Below, piece by piece: positions 45,627 through 54,466 of a stretch of 64,000 nt of DNA (within the stretch, counting starts at the first letter, position 1; each line of letters starts with the position of its first letter). Origin of the DNA: Leptospira wolffii serovar Khorat str. Khorat-H2 (lineage in GTDB: Bacteria > Spirochaetota > Leptospiria > Leptospirales > Leptospiraceae); contig NZ_AKWX02000023.1 in assembly GCF_000306115.2 (NCBI RefSeq), forward strand, positions 248,001 to 312,000, in the 5' to 3' direction. The notes below the pieces were generated by a model, which saw only the letters and a list, made by a program, of their open reading frames with translations, was not told the origin of the DNA and did no database searches. Both the position numbers and the translations under genes were made by a program.

Positions 45627-46223
45627 ATGGGAGTCTTGGCAAGGGAGAAACTCCGGCTTCGAATACTACGAATCGCCGGAGATCTTTTCCTGAAACAGGG
45701 ATACTCCGACACGAAAATGGAGGACCTAGTGAACGAGATCCGGGTGAGTAAGAAGAATCTTTACGCGCTTTTTGCGAATAAGGAGGAAATCTTAAAGTCC
45801 TTGGTGTTATACAAGCAGGACAGACTCGCCCGGAAAATTCGCAGACTCATCGAGAAGGAAGGTTCGAATACTTCCGAAAAGGTCTGCAAATTCTTTCGGA
45901 ATCTGTTCGGTGCGACCCATCCGAATTATTTTCGGATTCTCGCCGAACTAAAGGAAAGGACCCCCGATATACGTAAATTTATCGAGGAGAATCGGGAGAG
46001 AACGGTGAACAAGGAGATCGATAATATTCTGGAAAGCGGAAAGGCGGAAGGACGGTTCAGAACCGACCTTAAGTCGGATTTGCTCATCCAGACCCTGACA
46101 GCCTGTTCGGAAGCCGCCTTTCGCTCGAATCTTGATTTAAATTCGGTAAAGAAACGCTTGGAAATGGCGTCAGAACTGGACAATATTTTTCTATATGGCA
46201 TAATTGATCAGGGGACTGGTTAG
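45627..46223 (+). CDS. TetR family regulator (first of two)
   Basis: A 198-residue repressor. The N-terminal helix-turn-helix includes FLKQGYSDTKMEDLVNEIRVSKKNLYALFANKEEIL. The ligand-binding C-terminal part is all-helical and not family-specific. Its ATG lies one base after the pump's stop, so it belongs to the efflux operon and is a candidate binder of the upstream GGAAACA operators. The second TetR gene follows 55 bases later and is similar in its DNA-binding domain. Confidence 0.85.
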   Translation: MGVLAREKLRLRILRIAGDLFLKQGYSDTKMEDLVNEIRVSKKNLYALFANKEEILKSLVLYKQDRLARKIRRLIEKEGSNTSEKVCKFFRNLFGATHPNYFRILAELKERTPDIRKFIEENRERTVNKEIDNILESGKAEGRFRTDLKSDLLIQTLTACSEAAFRSNLDLNSVKKRLEMASELDNIFLYGIIDQGTG

Positions 46224-46278
46224 GATTTGGTCGATTTATACCGAAAAATCGTTTCCTAAGAGGGAGGGGGAGAATAAA

Positions 46279-46905
46279 GTGCAAACCGCCGTGGAACAAG
46301 AGCTTACCCAAGAAAAGGACGAAGTACGTCAAAGGATCTTTGAAAAATCGTTCGAGTTATTTCTTCGGTACGGCTTCGCCAAAACAAGAATGGAAGAGAT
46401 CGCAAGAACTCTTCGTATCAGTCGCAAGACCCTTTACAAACATTTCGCTAATAAGCACGAGCTTCTTAAAGAATTGATGATGGATAGGCATCATCGGATT
46501 CATAATAAAATCGAAGTCATCCAACAGGATCCGGAGAAAAGCATCCGAGAAAAAATCCAGGCAATGCAAACCTGTATCTCTAGCGAGATTCCTCAGGGCA
46601 TGAACGAATTCATGAGAGAGATCCGGGATCAGGCTCCCGATCTTTGGAAGGATTTCCGAGCCATGAAAGAGGCCAAGATCAACCGGACTATGCGGAATAT
46701 GATCGAGACCGGGATCAAAAACGGAGATATCCGATCGGACGTGAATCCGGATATCGTTCTTTTAATCCATTCCGCTTCTTCCGAAGCCTTGTTTGAACCG
46801 AATTTTCTGGCTCAGACTCCTTATTCTATCCGGGATTTGGTCAAGGAATTGGACACAATCATATTTTACGGAATCGTGAAACGGGACGAAAACGATCCTC
46901 GCTAA
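46279..46905 (+). CDS. TetR family regulator (second of two)
   Basis: I choose the GTG at 46279, which follows an AGGGAGGGGGAG ribosome binding site, giving 208 residues. The helix-turn-helix block is LFLRYGFAKTRMEEIARTLRISRKTLYKHFANKHELL. It resembles the preceding regulator (NLYALFANKEEIL and TLYKHFANKHELL), suggesting a tandem duplication that has since diverged. A second tandem TetR may sense another ligand or form a heterodimer on the four-site operator; both are inference. Confidence 0.82.
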   Translation: MQTAVEQELTQEKDEVRQRIFEKSFELFLRYGFAKTRMEEIARTLRISRKTLYKHFANKHELLKELMMDRHHRIHNKIEVIQQDPEKSIREKIQAMQTCISSEIPQGMNEFMREIRDQAPDLWKDFRAMKEAKINRTMRNMIETGIKNGDIRSDVNPDIVLLIHSASSEALFEPNFLAQTPYSIRDLVKELDTIIFYGIVKRDENDPR

Positions 46906-47051
46906 TTTTCGGATTCCTAGCGTCCGAAAAATCGCTTAAGCTACCGACTCTTAACAGGAAAATTAGCTCCGGCTCTTAAAAAGATTCGCCTATTTTCATT
47001 CCGGCTCGGAATGTAGTCGCCGAATCCCATGTACGTAGGTAAGAAATCCTA

Positions 47052-49448
47052 ATGGCTTTCCTATTCCTCTTAGGTTTCCTATTCTCCGCAATAACGATCT
47101 TTATACTTCTAAGTAGAACTAAGGAAATGGGAAGACTCGGCCTTACGATCGTAAGCGTCTCTCTGTCTCTATTACTTATCGGGATTATCGCTCTCAGTTT
47201 AACCCTACTAGGTATCTACCGCCTGGAAACGGTTAATTATGTTTTGCTCTTATTCGCGGCGATTGGACTCGGAATCTTTGTCAAACGCAGAAGACAAGAT
47301 AGGAGTAAATTTCCCGCTTTCGAATTGGGCAAATTCGAACTGCTATTCGTAGTTTTCTTTTCGATCTTTACTCTCTATCTGTATGCCGGTTTCCCTACCC
47401 AGAATATAGATGGTGGAAGGGACCAAGGGCAATACGCCGTTTTCGGATACGTGATCGCGAAGACGGGCGCCTTGAATTTGGACATGCCCGATTCCAAATT
47501 GATTCGGGATATCTTCGGAGATTCCGTTTCTATGGAATTTAGATCGGTCGGACTAGGCGAAGGCGATCGTCGCTTCCCGGCTTTTTTTTATTTATTACCC
47601 GCTTACTTGGCGATCGGCTATGACTTATTTAATATGGAGGGATTGCTACGCGTCCCGGCCTTTTTCGGATTTCTTTCGTTTTTCCTTTTTTATCTGATAT
47701 CTAGAAAGATGATCGGTCGAGTGGGCGCGGGTATGGTGTCCGTATTATACGTATTCAATTCGTCGCAGCTATGGAACGTTCGCTCGACCTTATCGGAACC
47801 GATTTCTCAGTTTCTAATTCTATTATCCGGATACTTGGTTTATTCGTGTTTCAGAAAGAAAAGCGATCTTCCTATGCTTTGCATAGGCGCAGTTTTCGGT
47901 CTGAGTTCCTTTGTCCGCGTGGACGGTTATGCCTATTTCCCGGCGCTGGCCTTGTTTTCCGCTTACATACTTTTAGTTAAGCCGAGATATTTTAGAAAAT
48001 TCTTATTCTTCTTTTCCTCCTTTGTCCTAGTGAATCTTCTTTCGATGGTGATCGGCTATTTCCATTATAGGTATTATATCATGGAGCATTGGAAGTTCGT
48101 GAAACTTCTTTTAATCGGCTTCATTCTTTCTTCCGGGGGGATTCTTTTCGAAGCAATACTTTGGAGTCGCGAAAGCCGACTATTGGTAAGAATCCGAGAT
48201 GGATTAAAAAAATATAAGTTCTACGTCCGTATTCTGTTTTTATCCTGCCTCGTCGCTTTGGCAATATTCGGATACTTCGTTCGCCCCGCATTCGGTATCG
48301 TAAATGATCCTTCAAATCATGAATATATAGAGAATAACGCTTTTACGGTGTTTTCCTGGTATGTGCCCGTTTGGTTGACTTTCTTTTTAGTTTTCGCTTT
48401 CGATTCTTTCCTGTTCCGAGGGAGACATTTTCGATCGGCATTTCTTTTCTTCATAGGTTCTTTTATTCTGCTGCTCTATCTTTTAAAACCTAATATAGCC
48501 TCGGATCATTTTTGGGCTACACGGAGATGGATGATATTTTCGGTTCCGTTCGCAATCTTGGGTTCGTTTATAGGAATTCGGGAAATTCCTTTTATCTCTC
48601 GCAAGGTTCGATCTGCTCTATTGCTAATCGGATTTGTGTGCGGATTGGGGTATACGCTCTGGAGATCGAAAATTCTTCTGTTCCAGCCAATGATGGAGTT
48701 CTATCGGAAGGGTTACGAGGATTTTGCACGAGTCACGCCCACGGACGAAGGTTACTATTTCACTACGAAGCATGAGATAGCCCTTCCTCTTAGATATATC
48801 TACGGGAAAAAAATTTTTCTACTAAACGATTCCGTAAAGTTTTTGGAAAAAGTTCCGCAATTGCTGAAATCGGGAAGGAAAGTTTATCTCATTCAAAACG
48901 GTGAGTTCGCAGGATCGGATCCGGGTTTGAAATTCGAAAAAATTTCCGATTTGAATTTGAGAGGCCATTTTCCGGCAGAATCCATCCAGAAATATCCGGA
49001 ATTCCTTTATCATAAAAATCTGAATTTGCAATTGTATCGGGTCGAAGCAGCTTTCGGCTCTTATCCTCCGAAGCCGATCGAGATGGAATGGGTGCCTGCC
49101 GAAGGCGGATTTATTTCTCGGACGGGAGAAATCGAAAAAGACGGGACGATTACGGCGACTCGACACCGAGGTCCCCTTGTCTATGGACCTTGGCTGACAT
49201 TGCCTCGGGGAAAATATGAGTTACGGATTTTAGGAAGAAATCTTCAGAACGCCGAGTTTGATGTGGCTTACGGAAAAGGTAATCTTCTTCTGGCGGAAAG
49301 GCAAAAGGGAACGGAGTCGGATTCTATGACTTTATATTTCGAAGTAAAGGATTCTATCATCGACGATTTGGAATTCAGGGCTTTTGTAGAAGGGAAATCG
49401 GAAGTAAAAGTGGAAAGAATTTCCGTGAAGAATATTCTTAAGAAATAG
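47052..49448 (+). CDS. GT-C-type membrane glycosyltransferase-like protein
   Basis: A 798-residue protein with about 12-14 membrane helices across the first 560 residues. The first large loop has NIDGGRDQGQYAVFGYVIAKTG, with acidic residues placed as in GT-C polyprenyl-phosphate-dependent sugar transferases (PMT/ArnT type). The C-terminal 230 residues are soluble. The last 100 (PRGKYELRILGRNLQNAEFD onward) look like a beta-sandwich, possibly carbohydrate-binding. It may decorate lipid A, lipoproteins or another surface glycan. Donor and acceptor are unknown. Monocistronic. Confidence 0.7.
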   Translation: MAFLFLLGFLFSAITIFILLSRTKEMGRLGLTIVSVSLSLLLIGIIALSLTLLGIYRLETVNYVLLLFAAIGLGIFVKRRRQDRSKFPAFELGKFELLFVVFFSIFTLYLYAGFPTQNIDGGRDQGQYAVFGYVIAKTGALNLDMPDSKLIRDIFGDSVSMEFRSVGLGEGDRRFPAFFYLLPAYLAIGYDLFNMEGLLRVPAFFGFLSFFLFYLISRKMIGRVGAGMVSVLYVFNSSQLWNVRSTLSEPISQFLILLSGYLVYSCFRKKSDLPMLCIGAVFGLSSFVRVDGYAYFPALALFSAYILLVKPRYFRKFLFFFSSFVLVNLLSMVIGYFHYRYYIMEHWKFVKLLLIGFILSSGGILFEAILWSRESRLLVRIRDGLKKYKFYVRILFLSCLVALAIFGYFVRPAFGIVNDPSNHEYIENNAFTVFSWYVPVWLTFFLVFAFDSFLFRGRHFRSAFLFFIGSFILLLYLLKPNIASDHFWATRRWMIFSVPFAILGSFIGIREIPFISRKVRSALLLIGFVCGLGYTLWRSKILLFQPMMEFYRKGYEDFARVTPTDEGYYFTTKHEIALPLRYIYGKKIFLLNDSVKFLEKVPQLLKSGRKVYLIQNGEFAGSDPGLKFEKISDLNLRGHFPAESIQKYPEFLYHKNLNLQLYRVEAAFGSYPPKPIEMEWVPAEGGFISRTGEIEKDGTITATRHRGPLVYGPWLTLPRGKYELRILGRNLQNAEFDVAYGKGNLLLAERQKGTESDSMTLYFEVKDSIIDDLEFRAFVEGKSEVKVERISVKNILKK

Positions 49449-49533
49449 GAAATACGAGTCCGAATCTTACTCCCGGCGGTATATTATTTTCAACGAATAT
49501 GAAAATTCGAAATTTATCTAAAAGAAGGTTCAA

Positions 49534-49800
49534 ATGAAGTTTTTTCTTTCAATCCTATTAGTGATCCTCTTCTCTTTTCCGGTTTTGGCCGGAGACAAAG
49601 AGAAGGGTGAGTCCTGTAACAGCGATATCCAATGCGGTTTCGGATTGCAATGCACAGGCGGAGTCTGCACTAAAAAGTCCGAATTCGATTTCGGAGGTAG
49701 CGGAAAATCCGGAAAACAGTGCAATAACGACGGCGATTGTATCGGATCCGGAAAATGCGTCTCCGGCTCTTTCGGTAAAAAATACTGTAGCGGCAATTGA
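49534..49800 (+). CDS. Small exported Cys-rich protein
   Basis: An 88-residue protein with a clear signal peptide (cleavage likely after VLAG, about residue 20). The mature part has eight Cys in two similar modules: 28, 34, 40, 45 and 63, 69, 75, 85, each with C-x5-C-x5-C spacing and CNxD starts. A Gly/Ser linker separates them. It should be secreted and stabilised by four disulfides. I do not recognise a specific family, but the pattern resembles disulfide-knot modules seen in secreted proteins of bacteria and eukaryotes. Confidence 0.7.
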   Translation: MKFFLSILLVILFSFPVLAGDKEKGESCNSDIQCGFGLQCTGGVCTKKSEFDFGGSGKSGKQCNNDGDCIGSGKCVSGSFGKKYCSGN

Positions 49801-49861
49801 TTTCGCATACAATTTGATTTACGGGTCGGTCGCGTTCGTATAAACCCGTTTCCTGGATTTT

Positions 49862-50449
49862 ATGGAGAGGAAAGTCTCGGGGTTCATATTCGCGGAACGG
49901 CCCATGCTTTGGGAAAGGGAGCATTCTTTTCAGAAGGCTGCTTACTGTTACGATACCTTTCAATGTAATGCCAACGGAAGGTTGAGTGTTCTGTATTGGG
50001 CAAGGTTAAAATTACCGTTCTTTCTCGATTTGCATTCGGATCAACGACTGGATTCCAAATTGAGAACCTTGCATTGGAAAGCGGAACCCGATACGATTCA
50101 TAATCTACTTTCGCGAGCTTCAGAATATGCGTTTCGAGAAATTGAAGAGCAATTCTGGTTCGAAGAGGAATTGGATTCGGATTACTATTTCGAATTAGTA
50201 ACCGAAGATCAGTCTTTGCGATTGCGTGCGAAGGGACTACCCGAGAGCCTAAGCGGTTTGTATAACGAAATCAGAAATACGATCGTTTCTACAGGAGAGA
50301 ATCTAAAATCGGAACCGATTTACACGGACCCAAAACTAGTCTTTTCCAGCCAGAAGCATTTTCTCTTCAATCCCAAGATGAAATGTTTTTCTAAAGACGG
50401 ATCGATCGTGGTACCTGCCGATCGAAAAGCCGATTCCGATAAAGCTTAA
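49862..50449 (+). CDS. Hypothetical protein
   Basis: A 195-residue soluble protein with no signal peptide or recognised motif. It is rich in Trp, Phe and acidic residues in the middle (EEQFWFEEELDSDYYFELV). The start at ATG 49862 follows a weak AGG. It is convergent with leuA. Real coding is supported by length and composition only. Confidence 0.5.
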   Translation: MERKVSGFIFAERPMLWEREHSFQKAAYCYDTFQCNANGRLSVLYWARLKLPFFLDLHSDQRLDSKLRTLHWKAEPDTIHNLLSRASEYAFREIEEQFWFEEELDSDYYFELVTEDQSLRLRAKGLPESLSGLYNEIRNTIVSTGENLKSEPIYTDPKLVFSSQKHFLFNPKMKCFSKDGSIVVPADRKADSDKA

Positions 50450-50472
50450 TAGGAAACTATATTCATTAAACC

Positions 50473-51765
50473 TTATCCGACCAATCCTTGTTCTTTCCGT
50501 GCCTCTACGCTTCTAAGTTTTCCCAATTCTTCCCGAATCTCTTCTATCGAGAGTTCTCCGCCTCCGATTTCCTCCGATCTGTTTTTGAGCGCAGGCTGCA
50601 ATAAGGCCGCTTCTTCCTTCGTAACTTCTATTCCCGATTGTATTAGGATTTCATAAACCGCAGATTTTCCGGACTGGCTGGTGAAGGCGATCCTATCCCC
50701 CTCCGGTCTTCCTATCAGATTCGCATCGAATGCGCGGTATGCGCCTTTTTTCAATTCCTTGGTCTTGGAGACTCCGTCCTGATGGATTCCGCTCCTATGT
50801 GCGACCACATCTTCTCCAATTAAAGGAGCTTTTTCGTGTATAGGAACTCCGGACATCCGGGAGACGATCCGCGAAGTCTCGTAAATCGCCTGTAGGTTCA
50901 AATTCACTTTGACTCCGCAATTATGCAATGCGATCGCCACTTCGTAGGTATTCGTATTGCCGGCCCTTTCTCCCAGGCCGTTCAATGCCGTTTCCAATTG
51001 GGTGGCACCCGCAAAGAAACTTTCCACGGTAGTCGCCGTAGCCATTCCCAAATCGTTATGTGTGTGAACCGAAAGATTCGTGCCTTGGGGAAGGGTTTCG
51101 GCGACTTTTCTTACCATTGCTACGAACAGATACGGTCTATATCGCTCCACCGTATTGGGAAGATTTACCACGTCGGCCCCTGCATCCAGAGCTGCCCGAA
51201 AGGCTTCGATCGCAAACTCCATATTCTCCAATGCGTCTCCGAAATGTTCTCCGGAGAATTGCACTTCGCCGAAATTGCCCGCAAGCTTTCTCGCATAGGA
51301 TACTGCTCGTACTATATTCTCTTTTACTTGAGCTTCCGAGATTCCCAAAACGTTACGGATGGTAAAATCGCTCACAGGATAAACGATGTGAATGCGAGGA
51401 CGCGGGGCCCTACGTATCGCTTCCCAAGAAAGATCGATCTCTTTTTCCACGGCCCGGGAGAGACTGGAGATTGCCACATTCTCCGGAGCTAAAGAGGCCA
51501 AATGCGCGCAAGCATCGAAGTCCTGTTTACTCGCCGAAGCGAATCCTACCTCGATCCCTTGGACACCGAGTTTCAGCAGTTGGCGGAAGATGATTTCTTT
51601 TTCCTCCAGATTCCAGGGTTTACGTAAGGCCTGGTTTCCGTCCCTCAAGGTTACGTCCATAAAGAAAGGAGAAGACGCAGGAGTCCTCAGGCCTTGCCCC
51701 GGTAGGATCATATCCTGGATACTAGGATAATTGGAAGATGGGTTTGTGATCGTATTCTGTTCCAT
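50473..51765 (-). CDS. leuA: 2-isopropylmalate synthase-type enzyme (short LeuA)
   Basis: A 430-residue DRE-TIM metallolyase. The catalytic block [16 protein letters not shown] opens the barrel; the divalent metal His pair is in [13 protein letters not shown] and the [15 protein letters not shown] block closes it. It should condense acetyl-CoA with 2-ketoisovalerate. Leu assignment is strongly supported by the Leu-rich leader peptide upstream. The protein ends soon after the barrel and linker, so the C-terminal Leu-sensing domain of full-length LeuA is missing. I prefer ATG 51765 over GTG 51771, which abuts the ribosome binding site. Related homocitrate and citramalate synthases are less likely. 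Confidence 0.82.
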   Translation of the reverse strand: MEQNTITNPSSNYPSIQDMILPGQGLRTPASSPFFMDVTLRDGNQALRKPWNLEEKEIIFRQLLKLGVQGIEVGFASASKQDFDACAHLASLAPENVAISSLSRAVEKEIDLSWEAIRRAPRPRIHIVYPVSDFTIRNVLGISEAQVKENIVRAVSYARKLAGNFGEVQFSGEHFGDALENMEFAIEAFRAALDAGADVVNLPNTVERYRPYLFVAMVRKVAETLPQGTNLSVHTHNDLGMATATTVESFFAGATQLETALNGLGERAGNTNTYEVAIALHNCGVKVNLNLQAIYETSRIVSRMSGVPIHEKAPLIGEDVVAHRSGIHQDGVSKTKELKKGAYRAFDANLIGRPEGDRIAFTSQSGKSAVYEILIQSGIEVTKEEAALLQPALKNRSEEIGGGELSIEEIREELGKLRSVEARKEQGLVG

Positions 51766-51826
51766 GGGCACTCTCTTTGTTTCCGTCCGAGAGCGAGGAT
51801 TTTTGCTCGGACGAGGGCCCGGTCAC

Positions 51827-51857
51827 AAAAAAACCCGCTCGAGAGGAGCGGGTTTTT
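51827..51857 (-). terminator. leu attenuator terminator hairpin
   Basis: On the minus strand AAACCCGCTC (51855-51846) pairs with GAGCGGGTTT (51840-51831) around a CTCTC loop, and a run of seven T follows. It lies between the leader peptide and leuA, about 60 bases before the gene, so it would stop transcription unless disrupted. Confidence 0.85.
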
Positions 51858-51884
51858 GCTAACGCAATATCCGAGTTACTCCTC

Positions 51885-51944
51885 TCAGCTCCTAAGAAGG
51901 AGGAGGAGTCCGAGCAGATTTGCTTGGAAGGACATTTGCGCCAT
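51885..51944 (-). CDS. leuL: leu leader peptide (19 aa, seven Leu codons)
   Basis: A 19-codon frame from ATG 51944 to TGA 51887-51885 reads MAQMSFQANLLGLLLLLRS. Residues 10, 11 and 13-17 are Leu, seven in eight codons, using CTG, CTC and CTT. The stop lies about 30 bases before the terminator hairpin. No strong ribosome binding site precedes it; an internal ATG at codon 4 is an alternative start. A Leu run this dense ahead of leuA is the standard sign of an attenuation leader. Confidence 0.75.
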   Translation of the reverse strand: MAQMSFQANLLGLLLLLRS

Positions 51945-52054
51945 AGTTATACTTTTAGACTCGGTAACTTCGGGAAAGTAGTCAAGTAGAAAAGAAAAAA
52001 TCGGAAAGGAAACTAAGAAGGGTCAAACTGTCCGTACGAGGATGATAAGCTAAG

Positions 52055-52984
52055 ATGCGAGTTCTGAACGATAGGTCATTTTGGATTCTTTGTGCAATTC
52101 CGATTCTGCTTTCCTGCTCCGTTTTAACAAAGAGCCAACTTTCCATACCGAAGGAAAGCCATACCGGGAAAAAGAACGCGGTTATTCTTCTATGTGCGGG
52201 AGAGAATCATTTTCTATTTTCCAGGTCCAATTGGACGAGGGAAAAAATTCTTCAAGCGGATCTCCTTGAAAATCTCCGATCTCAAGGAGGATACGATTTT
52301 CTGGACTATATCGTTTTGGAAAATGTATCGGATGCGGAAATTCTACTCGGAGAATTTACCGAAAGATATCATGCCCGCGTAATGCGGATTTTAGAAAAGT
52401 CGAATCGTAGTTTGGACCCGAATACGGACCTTATTCTCTTTTACATAGATACTAAAGATCCGAATCCCTTCGGTTTTGGATCGGCTCTCTATCAAATCGG
52501 ATCGGTAATAAGCTTAGGTATATTACCGATAATAGAGACCTATACTTCTCAAGTGAAGATTCGATTCATAGGCCGGGAATATGCTTCTAAAATTTTTTCC
52601 AAAAGCTATTCTAAAGTTACATTCGATTGGCTACTCCTCCTTAATATAGGCGAGATTTCGGGACCTTTTTGGAGAGATTACGTGATTGCCGACTCCGTTA
52701 GATCGGCATTCGATTCCGGGACTTGGGAAGAGAGATCGTATCTCGTCTCGAAGGGAAGATGGACGGAAGTCGGGAGAGTTTCCAAAATTTTTCCCGACGG
52801 CACGGTATACATTCGATATGGGAGGAATGGAATTCTTCATACGCAGAAGTTATACTTCTACGGACGAAACGAGAGAAATCCGATTTCTATTCAGAAAATA
52901 GAATATACTCATGCCGTAGGCAGGCTACTTTTTAACGTATGGCCGGATAATGGGGAGGCGGTTTACAATAGGGTCGATCGCTGA
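52055..52984 (+). CDS. Putative lipoprotein of unknown function
   Basis: A 309-residue protein with a lipoprotein signal: a hydrophobic helix then PILLSC, so Cys21 would be lipidated. The mature part has no known domain. It is mixed alpha/beta, with an aspartate-rich FYIDTKDPNPFGFGSA block in the middle and a C-terminal beta-rich stretch (GRWTEVGRVSKIFPDGTVYIRYG) like a small SH3/Tudor-like barrel. Start ATG 52055. It is convergent with the TPR gene. Confidence 0.6.
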   Translation: MRVLNDRSFWILCAIPILLSCSVLTKSQLSIPKESHTGKKNAVILLCAGENHFLFSRSNWTREKILQADLLENLRSQGGYDFLDYIVLENVSDAEILLGEFTERYHARVMRILEKSNRSLDPNTDLILFYIDTKDPNPFGFGSALYQIGSVISLGILPIIETYTSQVKIRFIGREYASKIFSKSYSKVTFDWLLLLNIGEISGPFWRDYVIADSVRSAFDSGTWEERSYLVSKGRWTEVGRVSKIFPDGTVYIRYGRNGILHTQKLYFYGRNERNPISIQKIEYTHAVGRLLFNVWPDNGEAVYNRVDR

Positions 52985-53015
52985 TATTCCGAGAATCGGG
53001 GAAGAATACCGAGAA

Positions 53016-53624
53016 TTATTCCTCCTTTCTTTCCAAGAAGGTCCAGATCCCTCCTTGCTCGAACTGCTTTTCTTCCAGAAGTTGTTTGAGCTGCACGTAT
53101 TCCTTTTTAACGGATTCCGGAACTCCTACGATTTCCAATTTGGAGAATATTTCCCGTGCTTGCGGAAAACGATTCGTTCTAACATAACAAATCGCTAATG
53201 CATAGAGAGTGGGGGCGTCGTTTAATTCGGATTCCGGTATGTCCTTCAGTAAGGCAAGTGCCTGATCGAATTTGGAGGCTCCCGTATAGACCGCGGCCAA
53301 ATTTTTTCTGGCATAGGTATCCGTATCGTCCAACTCCAGCGCTTTGGATAAGTGGAACTCAGCCTTGGGTTTGTCTTTTTTTCTCGCGAAGAGAACTCCT
53401 AGTCCCACCCAGGCCTGCACATGGGAGGGTTCCAGGCGGATACATTCCTGCAATTGAGCCTCCGCAGGGCCGAGTTCGCCTAGCTGAGAGAGGCACATTC
53501 CGTAATGGAAGTATGCGTTAGGGTTTGCCGGCTCGGATTCCGTCCAGGAAGCCAGGATAGACTTAGCTCCTTCGGGATCATTCTTCTTCAATCTATCTAA
53601 GGCTGTATGCAAGCGAGGATCCAT
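53016..53624 (-). CDS. TPR repeat protein
   Basis: A 202-residue protein with about four to five tetratricopeptide repeats, e.g. PNAYFHYGMCLSQLGELGPAE and HVQAWVGLGVLFARKKDKPKAE. It lacks a signal peptide and is likely a cytoplasmic scaffold. No other domain. It is divergent from the following lipoprotein gene. Confidence 0.82.
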   Translation of the reverse strand: MDPRLHTALDRLKKNDPEGAKSILASWTESEPANPNAYFHYGMCLSQLGELGPAEAQLQECIRLEPSHVQAWVGLGVLFARKKDKPKAEFHLSKALELDDTDTYARKNLAAVYTGASKFDQALALLKDIPESELNDAPTLYALAICYVRTNRFPQAREIFSKLEIVGVPESVKKEYVQLKQLLEEKQFEQGGIWTFLERKEE

Positions 53625-53807
53625 TTTTCCATTTCCCTTCCGTTTAGGAATTCGACTATCTTTTTACCGATTCGGTTTCCCATTCCATGTTTCGCGATCG
53701 GAAGCTTCTTCTACTTATGTAAGGAAGAAAAGGGCCTGAGCGCTCGGGCTGCTTTTTGCTGGACAGAAGCCGGATTTCGGATAATTCTAGGAAAGGCGAT
53801 ATTACAA

Positions 53808-54401
53808 ATGATTCCCATGCAGATACGTATCGTATTCTTCTTAATTACTCTTACCTTCCTTTCTTCGAATTGCTCCAGCATCGAAAAGAAGGAGGTGCAA
53901 ATTCCCTTCTTGGGCGAAAAACGAGCGGACCTTCCTATTTTGATCCAATTCGAAGAGGAGCAGGAATATAACGCAAGGAGTCTGATGGCGACTTTCTTTA
54001 CTGGACAGGAAGGGAAAGAACAAAGGGTAGACCGAGAATATGCAAAATTTCCGATATTAGTCGGAACGGGAGCGAGATCCAAGGAACTCGAACTGGAAGG
54101 CACAGTGACTAAACGGGAATCTGCGATGAGATCCGAGGTCAAAGAAGTCTATATCCATATCAACGGAAGCACTCTTTCACATAATTGCGGATTGGGGGTT
54201 CTGGATTCATTCTCTTCTTCCAAAAGCGGACAAAAGGCTTTTCGATCCGTTAAGATTCTTTTTCGAGGAACGGGAGATAAGGACGTTCCTAGAACCGGAG
54301 TTTCCTGGGCCTTGGGACTCGTTACCTATTTCTTATACCCCTTGATCGCAACCGGATTCTATGTGGAAAAGATGGAATGCGGGTTGGTCCTGGAAGGATA
54401 G
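53808..54401 (+). CDS. Putative lipoprotein of unknown function
   Basis: The start at ATG 53808, after GGAAAGG, gives 197 residues. The N-terminus is a signal helix ending in LTFLSSNC, a typical loose Leptospira lipobox. The mature part has beta-rich stretches and a possible membrane-associated segment near the C-terminus (TYFLYPLIATGFYVEKM). No known family. It is followed after about 65 bases by cysC on the same strand. Confidence 0.6.
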   Translation: MIPMQIRIVFFLITLTFLSSNCSSIEKKEVQIPFLGEKRADLPILIQFEEEQEYNARSLMATFFTGQEGKEQRVDREYAKFPILVGTGARSKELELEGTVTKRESAMRSEVKEVYIHINGSTLSHNCGLGVLDSFSSSKSGQKAFRSVKILFRGTGDKDVPRTGVSWALGLVTYFLYPLIATGFYVEKMECGLVLEG

Positions 54402-54466
54402 AATATTTCAAAAATGCAATATGCGAATCAAGCCCTCCTCTCATCGAATCCGTTCGGAAGATATCT

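Larger units (their letters stand above)
51827..51944 (-). promoter_or_regulatory. leu transcription attenuator (leader, antiterminator, terminator)
   Basis: Four pairing segments can be seen on the minus strand. Segment 1 is the CTC-rich Leu codon run (51917-51894). Segment 2 is GAGAGGAG at 51886-51879. Segment 3 is CTCCTCTC at 51848-51841, part of the first terminator arm and loop. Segment 4 is the second terminator arm. Segment 2 can pair with segment 1 (CTCCTC with GAGGAG) or with segment 3 (a perfect 8-bp match), and segment 3 with 4 forms the terminator. A ribosome stalled at the Leu codons would mask segment 1, let 2 pair with 3, and so prevent termination. The pairings are exact but unfolded by software. 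Confidence 0.8.

Noticed and set aside
46906..46930. Inverted repeat TTTTCGGA/TCCGAAAA after the second TetR gene
   Set aside because: Weak AT-rich stem with no T run after it; not convincing as a terminator.
49607..49843. Alternate-frame ORFs over the Cys-rich gene
   Set aside because: The frame with signal peptide and paired Cys modules is clearly the coding one.
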